Source of the DNA: a bacterium 42_11
GTDB taxonomy: Bacteria > Synergistota > GBS-1
NCBI GenBank assembly: GCA_001508835.1
Contig: LGFB01000024.1
Location: 1 to 10,975, forward strand
DNA: 10,975 nucleotides
Direction of reading: 5' to 3'
The notes beneath the pieces are model-generated. The model was given only the letters and a program-made list of their open reading frames with translations, searched no databases and was not told the origin of the DNA. A program made the position numbers and the translations under genes. Within the stretch, counting starts at the first letter, position 1, and each line of letters begins with the position of its first letter. Below are positions 8,571-10,975 of the stretch, in pieces.

Positions 8571-9587
8571 ATGAAAAAGGTATCAGTAATAACCATTATC
8601 AGTGGCCTAATATTAAGTATGGTAGGGTTTTCCTTTGCCTCAGAAAAAGTCATAAAACTGTCCTACGCAAACTTTTTCCCACCATCCCACATTCAGTCCA
8701 TTTTAGCTGAAGAATGGATAAAGGAAATTCAGAAAAAAACAAATGGAAAGGTCGAAATCTCCTACTTCCCTGGAGGTTCTCTCCTGCAAGGGCCAAATGT
8801 TTTTGAAGGAGTAGTAAATGGGATAGCGGATATAGGAATGTCATGCTTTGCCTATACAAGTGGGAGATTTCCTATCATGGAGGCTATAGACCTCCCCTTA
8901 GGATATCCCGATGGAATTACAGCAACAAGAGTAATAAACAAATACTTCAAGGCCATGAACCCCAAAGAATTATCGAATGTTAAAGTTTTATACTTACACG
9001 CCCATGGCCCTGGAATCCTTCACTCTAAAATAAAAATAGAGAAATTAGAAGATATAAAAGGTGTTAAGATAAGAACTACAGGCTTCAGTGCAAGAGTTGC
9101 AAAAGCACTGGGGGGCGTACCTGTGGCAATGAGTCAAGGAATGGCATACGAAGCATTACAAAAAGGAATAGTAGAAGCAACTTTTACCCCAATGGAAACC
9201 CTGAAAGGATGGAAACAAGCAGAAGTAATAAAATACACTATAATGTGCACCAAAATAGGTTATACAACAGGAATGTACGTCATTATGAACAAAGCAAAAT
9301 GGGAGAACTTACCAGCAGAAATTAAAAAGGTATTTGAAGAAGCAAGTCATTATTGGATAGAAAAACACGGAAAAGCTTGGGATCAAAGCGACTTAGAAGG
9401 AAAAGAATTTACCCTAAGCTTAGGGAATGAAATTATAATTCTTCCTGACGAAGAGCATGAAAGATGGAGAAAAGCTGTTGAACCTGTAATAGACGAATAT
9501 ATCAACGAGATAGAAAAGAAAGGGGTATCTGGCAAAGAAGCTATAGAGAAACTTAGGCAAATCATAAAGGAGGAAATCGCCAATTGA
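8571..9587 (+). CDS. dctP: TRAP transporter substrate-binding protein (DctP family)
   Basis: Periplasmic solute-binding subunit of a tripartite ATP-independent periplasmic transporter, 338 residues. It captures an organic acid and delivers it to the DctQM membrane unit. Signal peptide MKKVSVITIISGLILSMVGF with a likely cut after SFA (residue 23). The mature start VIKLSYANFFPPSHIQS fits the family. KIR(T) carries Arg168, the place of the conserved carboxylate-binding arginine, followed by ALGGVPVAMSQGMAYEALQKG and VEATFTPMETLKGW (about 201-214). The segment MSQGMAYEALQ departs from the common M..EVY.ALQ, so the ligand may not be a C4-dicarboxylate. The start is set by the ribosome binding site and signal peptide; an in-frame open stretch upstream to 8394 runs through the terminator and is not coding. 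First gene after the attenuator. The symbol denotes the family, not the substrate. Confidence 0.95.
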   Translation: MKKVSVITIISGLILSMVGFSFASEKVIKLSYANFFPPSHIQSILAEEWIKEIQKKTNGKVEISYFPGGSLLQGPNVFEGVVNGIADIGMSCFAYTSGRFPIMEAIDLPLGYPDGITATRVINKYFKAMNPKELSNVKVLYLHAHGPGILHSKIKIEKLEDIKGVKIRTTGFSARVAKALGGVPVAMSQGMAYEALQKGIVEATFTPMETLKGWKQAEVIKYTIMCTKIGYTTGMYVIMNKAKWENLPAEIKKVFEEASHYWIEKHGKAWDQSDLEGKEFTLSLGNEIIILPDEEHERWRKAVEPVIDEYINEIEKKGVSGKEAIEKLRQIIKEEIAN

Positions 9588-10090
9588 AAAAAACGGGTGA
9601 AAGATTAAATACTCTTTCCGCTTACATATTAGGCATACTAACCTTGCTAATATGTGCAGATGTTATTTTAAGAGCCTTTAGACATCCCATACCAGGAAGC
9701 TATGATATAACAGGTTTTTTGACTTCAATAATGCTTTCCTTGGCCATGGTAAGAAGCTTTCAAGCTAAAAATCACATAACTATAGACCTCATCGACAAAT
9801 TCGTTTCGAAAACGAAGGCAAATATTGTTAACCTCATTTCTAAGGCAATAACAAGCGTATTCTTGGGCATTCTTTTCCTAAGCATGATTTCCTCCGGCTT
9901 TAGCTCAAAATCTGCTGGAGAGGTATCAATGACATTGGGAATACCCTTGTATCTTAGCTATATAGCAATTGGAATATGCGCAGGACTTGCCTTTACAAGC
10001 GAAATACTCCCCGTTTTTACCAAAATAAGATTTAGCAAAGAAATAGAAATAGACAAAGAAATAAAAGAATTAGGGGGGGAAAGAGTTTGA
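9584..10090 (+). CDS. dctQ: TRAP transporter small membrane subunit (DctQ family)
   Basis: Small integral membrane subunit, 168 residues, which pairs with DctM and is needed for docking of the binding protein. Four hydrophobic segments at about 12-32, 43-60, 86-108 and 118-142, the standard number. Family-like stretches include PIPGSYDITGFL after helix 1, a FQAKNHITIDLI loop after helix 2, and LGIPLYLSYIAIG in helix 4. The start is a TTG at 9584 that overlaps the dctP stop (TTGA), with AAAGGAGG (9566-9573) 10 nt upstream; the first ATG lies far inside the second helix region. The C-terminus ends in a charged cytoplasmic tail (KEIEIDKEIKELGGE). The overlap implies translational coupling within one operon. 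Confidence 0.93.
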   Translation: MKKTGERLNTLSAYILGILTLLICADVILRAFRHPIPGSYDITGFLTSIMLSLAMVRSFQAKNHITIDLIDKFVSKTKANIVNLISKAITSVFLGILFLSMISSGFSSKSAGEVSMTLGIPLYLSYIAIGICAGLAFTSEILPVFTKIRFSKEIEIDKEIKELGGERV

Positions 10091-10975
10091 TTCCTCCCCT
10101 TTCTGGAATTGCTGGAATAGCTTTCCTTCTTCTTTTATTCTTCCTAAAAGTGCCAGTAGGTAGAGCTATGGCCCTTGTTGGATTCCTTGGATTCGGGATG
10201 TTGGTTTCCTTTCCAGCAGCAATCAAACTCTTAGCAGTGGATTTCTTTTCCTCTTTTAATTCCTATACATTAGGAGTAATACCTCTTTTTGTGCTAATGG
10301 GGCAATTGGCCTACCATTCGGGAATGAGTAGGAGACTATATGAAGCTTCCAACAATCTGGTAGGACACCTACCGGGTGGACTGGCCATAGCTACTATATG
10401 GGCAAGCGCAGGATTCGCAGCTATATGTGGTTCGACCAATGCATCGACCGCAACAATGGCAATGGTAGCATTACCAGAAATGAAGCGATACGGATACCCC
10501 GAATCACTAGCAGCAGGAAGTGTAGCCGCAGGCGGAAGTTTGGGAATAATGATACCTCCCAGCGTTATATTCGTCATATATGGGATTTTAACCCAACAAT
10601 CGATAGGAAAGCTCTTTATGGCGGGGATTATCCCAGGTTTAATGCTTTCGGCCCTTTTCTCCATAGCCATCTACATATGGACTAAGATAGATTCCAACAT
10701 TGCTCCCAAGAGCGAAAAGAAACCATGGAAGGAAAGAATATCCTCAATCTTGAGCTCTTTAGAAGTCCTCTTAACATTTCTGCTTGTAGTCGTCGGTTTA
10801 TTAAAAGGTATCTTCACTCCCGTCGAGGCAGGTGCTGTAGGAACCGGATTAGTGGGTTTAACCTCTTTAATAAGAGGGACCCTTTCCTGGAATGGAATTA
10901 AACAATCTCTTGAAGAAAGCGTTAGAATATCATGCATGATAATAGTAGTAGTGGCAGGTGCAACGGTCTTCGGAC
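10087..10975 (+). CDS. dctM: TRAP transporter large membrane subunit (DctM family, 3' end beyond window)
   Basis: Large membrane subunit, the ion-coupled transport channel of the TRAP system. 296 codons are visible with no stop; about 425 residues would be usual. The start is read as TTG 10087, overlapping the dctQ stop by 4 nt (TTGA) as at the dctP/dctQ junction, with a G-rich stretch about 7 nt upstream. Motifs seen: IPLFVLMGQLAYHSG (about 69-83), CGSTNASTATMA (114-125), GGSLGIMIPPSVIFVIYG (149-166), QQSIGKLFMAGIIPG and TPVEAGAVG (244-252), all typical of the family. Multiple hydrophobic helices throughout. Completes a P-Q-M gene order under the attenuator. Confidence 0.95.
   Translation, partial: MIPPLSGIAGIAFLLLLFFLKVPVGRAMALVGFLGFGMLVSFPAAIKLLAVDFFSSFNSYTLGVIPLFVLMGQLAYHSGMSRRLYEASNNLVGHLPGGLAIATIWASAGFAAICGSTNASTATMAMVALPEMKRYGYPESLAAGSVAAGGSLGIMIPPSVIFVIYGILTQQSIGKLFMAGIIPGLMLSALFSIAIYIWTKIDSNIAPKSEKKPWKERISSILSSLEVLLTFLLVVVGLLKGIFTPVEAGAVGTGLVGLTSLIRGTLSWNGIKQSLEESVRISCMIIVVVAGATVFG

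Noticed and set aside
10311..10670. Minus-strand 119-codon ORF
   Set aside because: Antisense to dctM, whose plus-strand frame carries clear family motifs.

Overview
The window shows two divergent transcription units from an anaerobe-like, probably thermophilic bacterium with a Gram-negative type periplasm. Codon use favours AGA/AGG and ATA, the solute-binding protein has a signal peptide, and the RNA polymerase large subunits carry Thermus/Thermotoga-style insertions. Synergistota, Thermotogota or Atribacterota-like lineages would fit, but I cannot fix the phylum from the sequence alone.

Minus-strand unit (1-8310). A sigma-70-type promoter (8282-8310) sits just ahead of a tRNA-Arg(CCG) gene (8192-8267). 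A leader of about 200 nt follows, then rpoB (4605-7991) and rpoC (start 4615, running off the left edge). rpoB and rpoC overlap by 11 nt. The usual rplJ-rplL genes are not directly upstream of rpoB; the tRNA gene takes their place. RpoC is unusual. Its N-terminal part holds about five tandem copies of a GD-(I/L)-(I/L)-T type module. Beyond residue ~1255 it enters a second repeat-rich insertion of at least 280 residues, at a point where RpoC normally goes straight on to its conserved C-terminus.

Plus-strand unit (8318-10975). An extended -10 promoter lies back-to-back with the tRNA/rpoB promoter. It is followed by what I read as a complete ribosome-mediated transcription attenuator: a strong ribosome binding site, a 36-codon leader peptide with the tyrosine block YYYAYYYFYYY, a protector stem (8385-8394 with 8461-8470), an antiterminator (8452-8468 with 8512-8527) and an intrinsic terminator (8507-8541). 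Directly behind it is a TRAP transporter operon: dctP (periplasmic binding protein), dctQ (small membrane subunit) and dctM (large membrane subunit, cut by the right edge). dctQ and dctM both start at TTG codons that overlap the preceding stop by 4 nt.

How it fits together: when charged tRNA-Tyr is scarce, a ribosome stalled in the tyrosine run should free the antiterminator and switch on the transporter; when tyrosine is plentiful the terminator should form. This predicts a TRAP system tied to tyrosine or aromatic amino acid supply. I regard this as the most notable content of the window.
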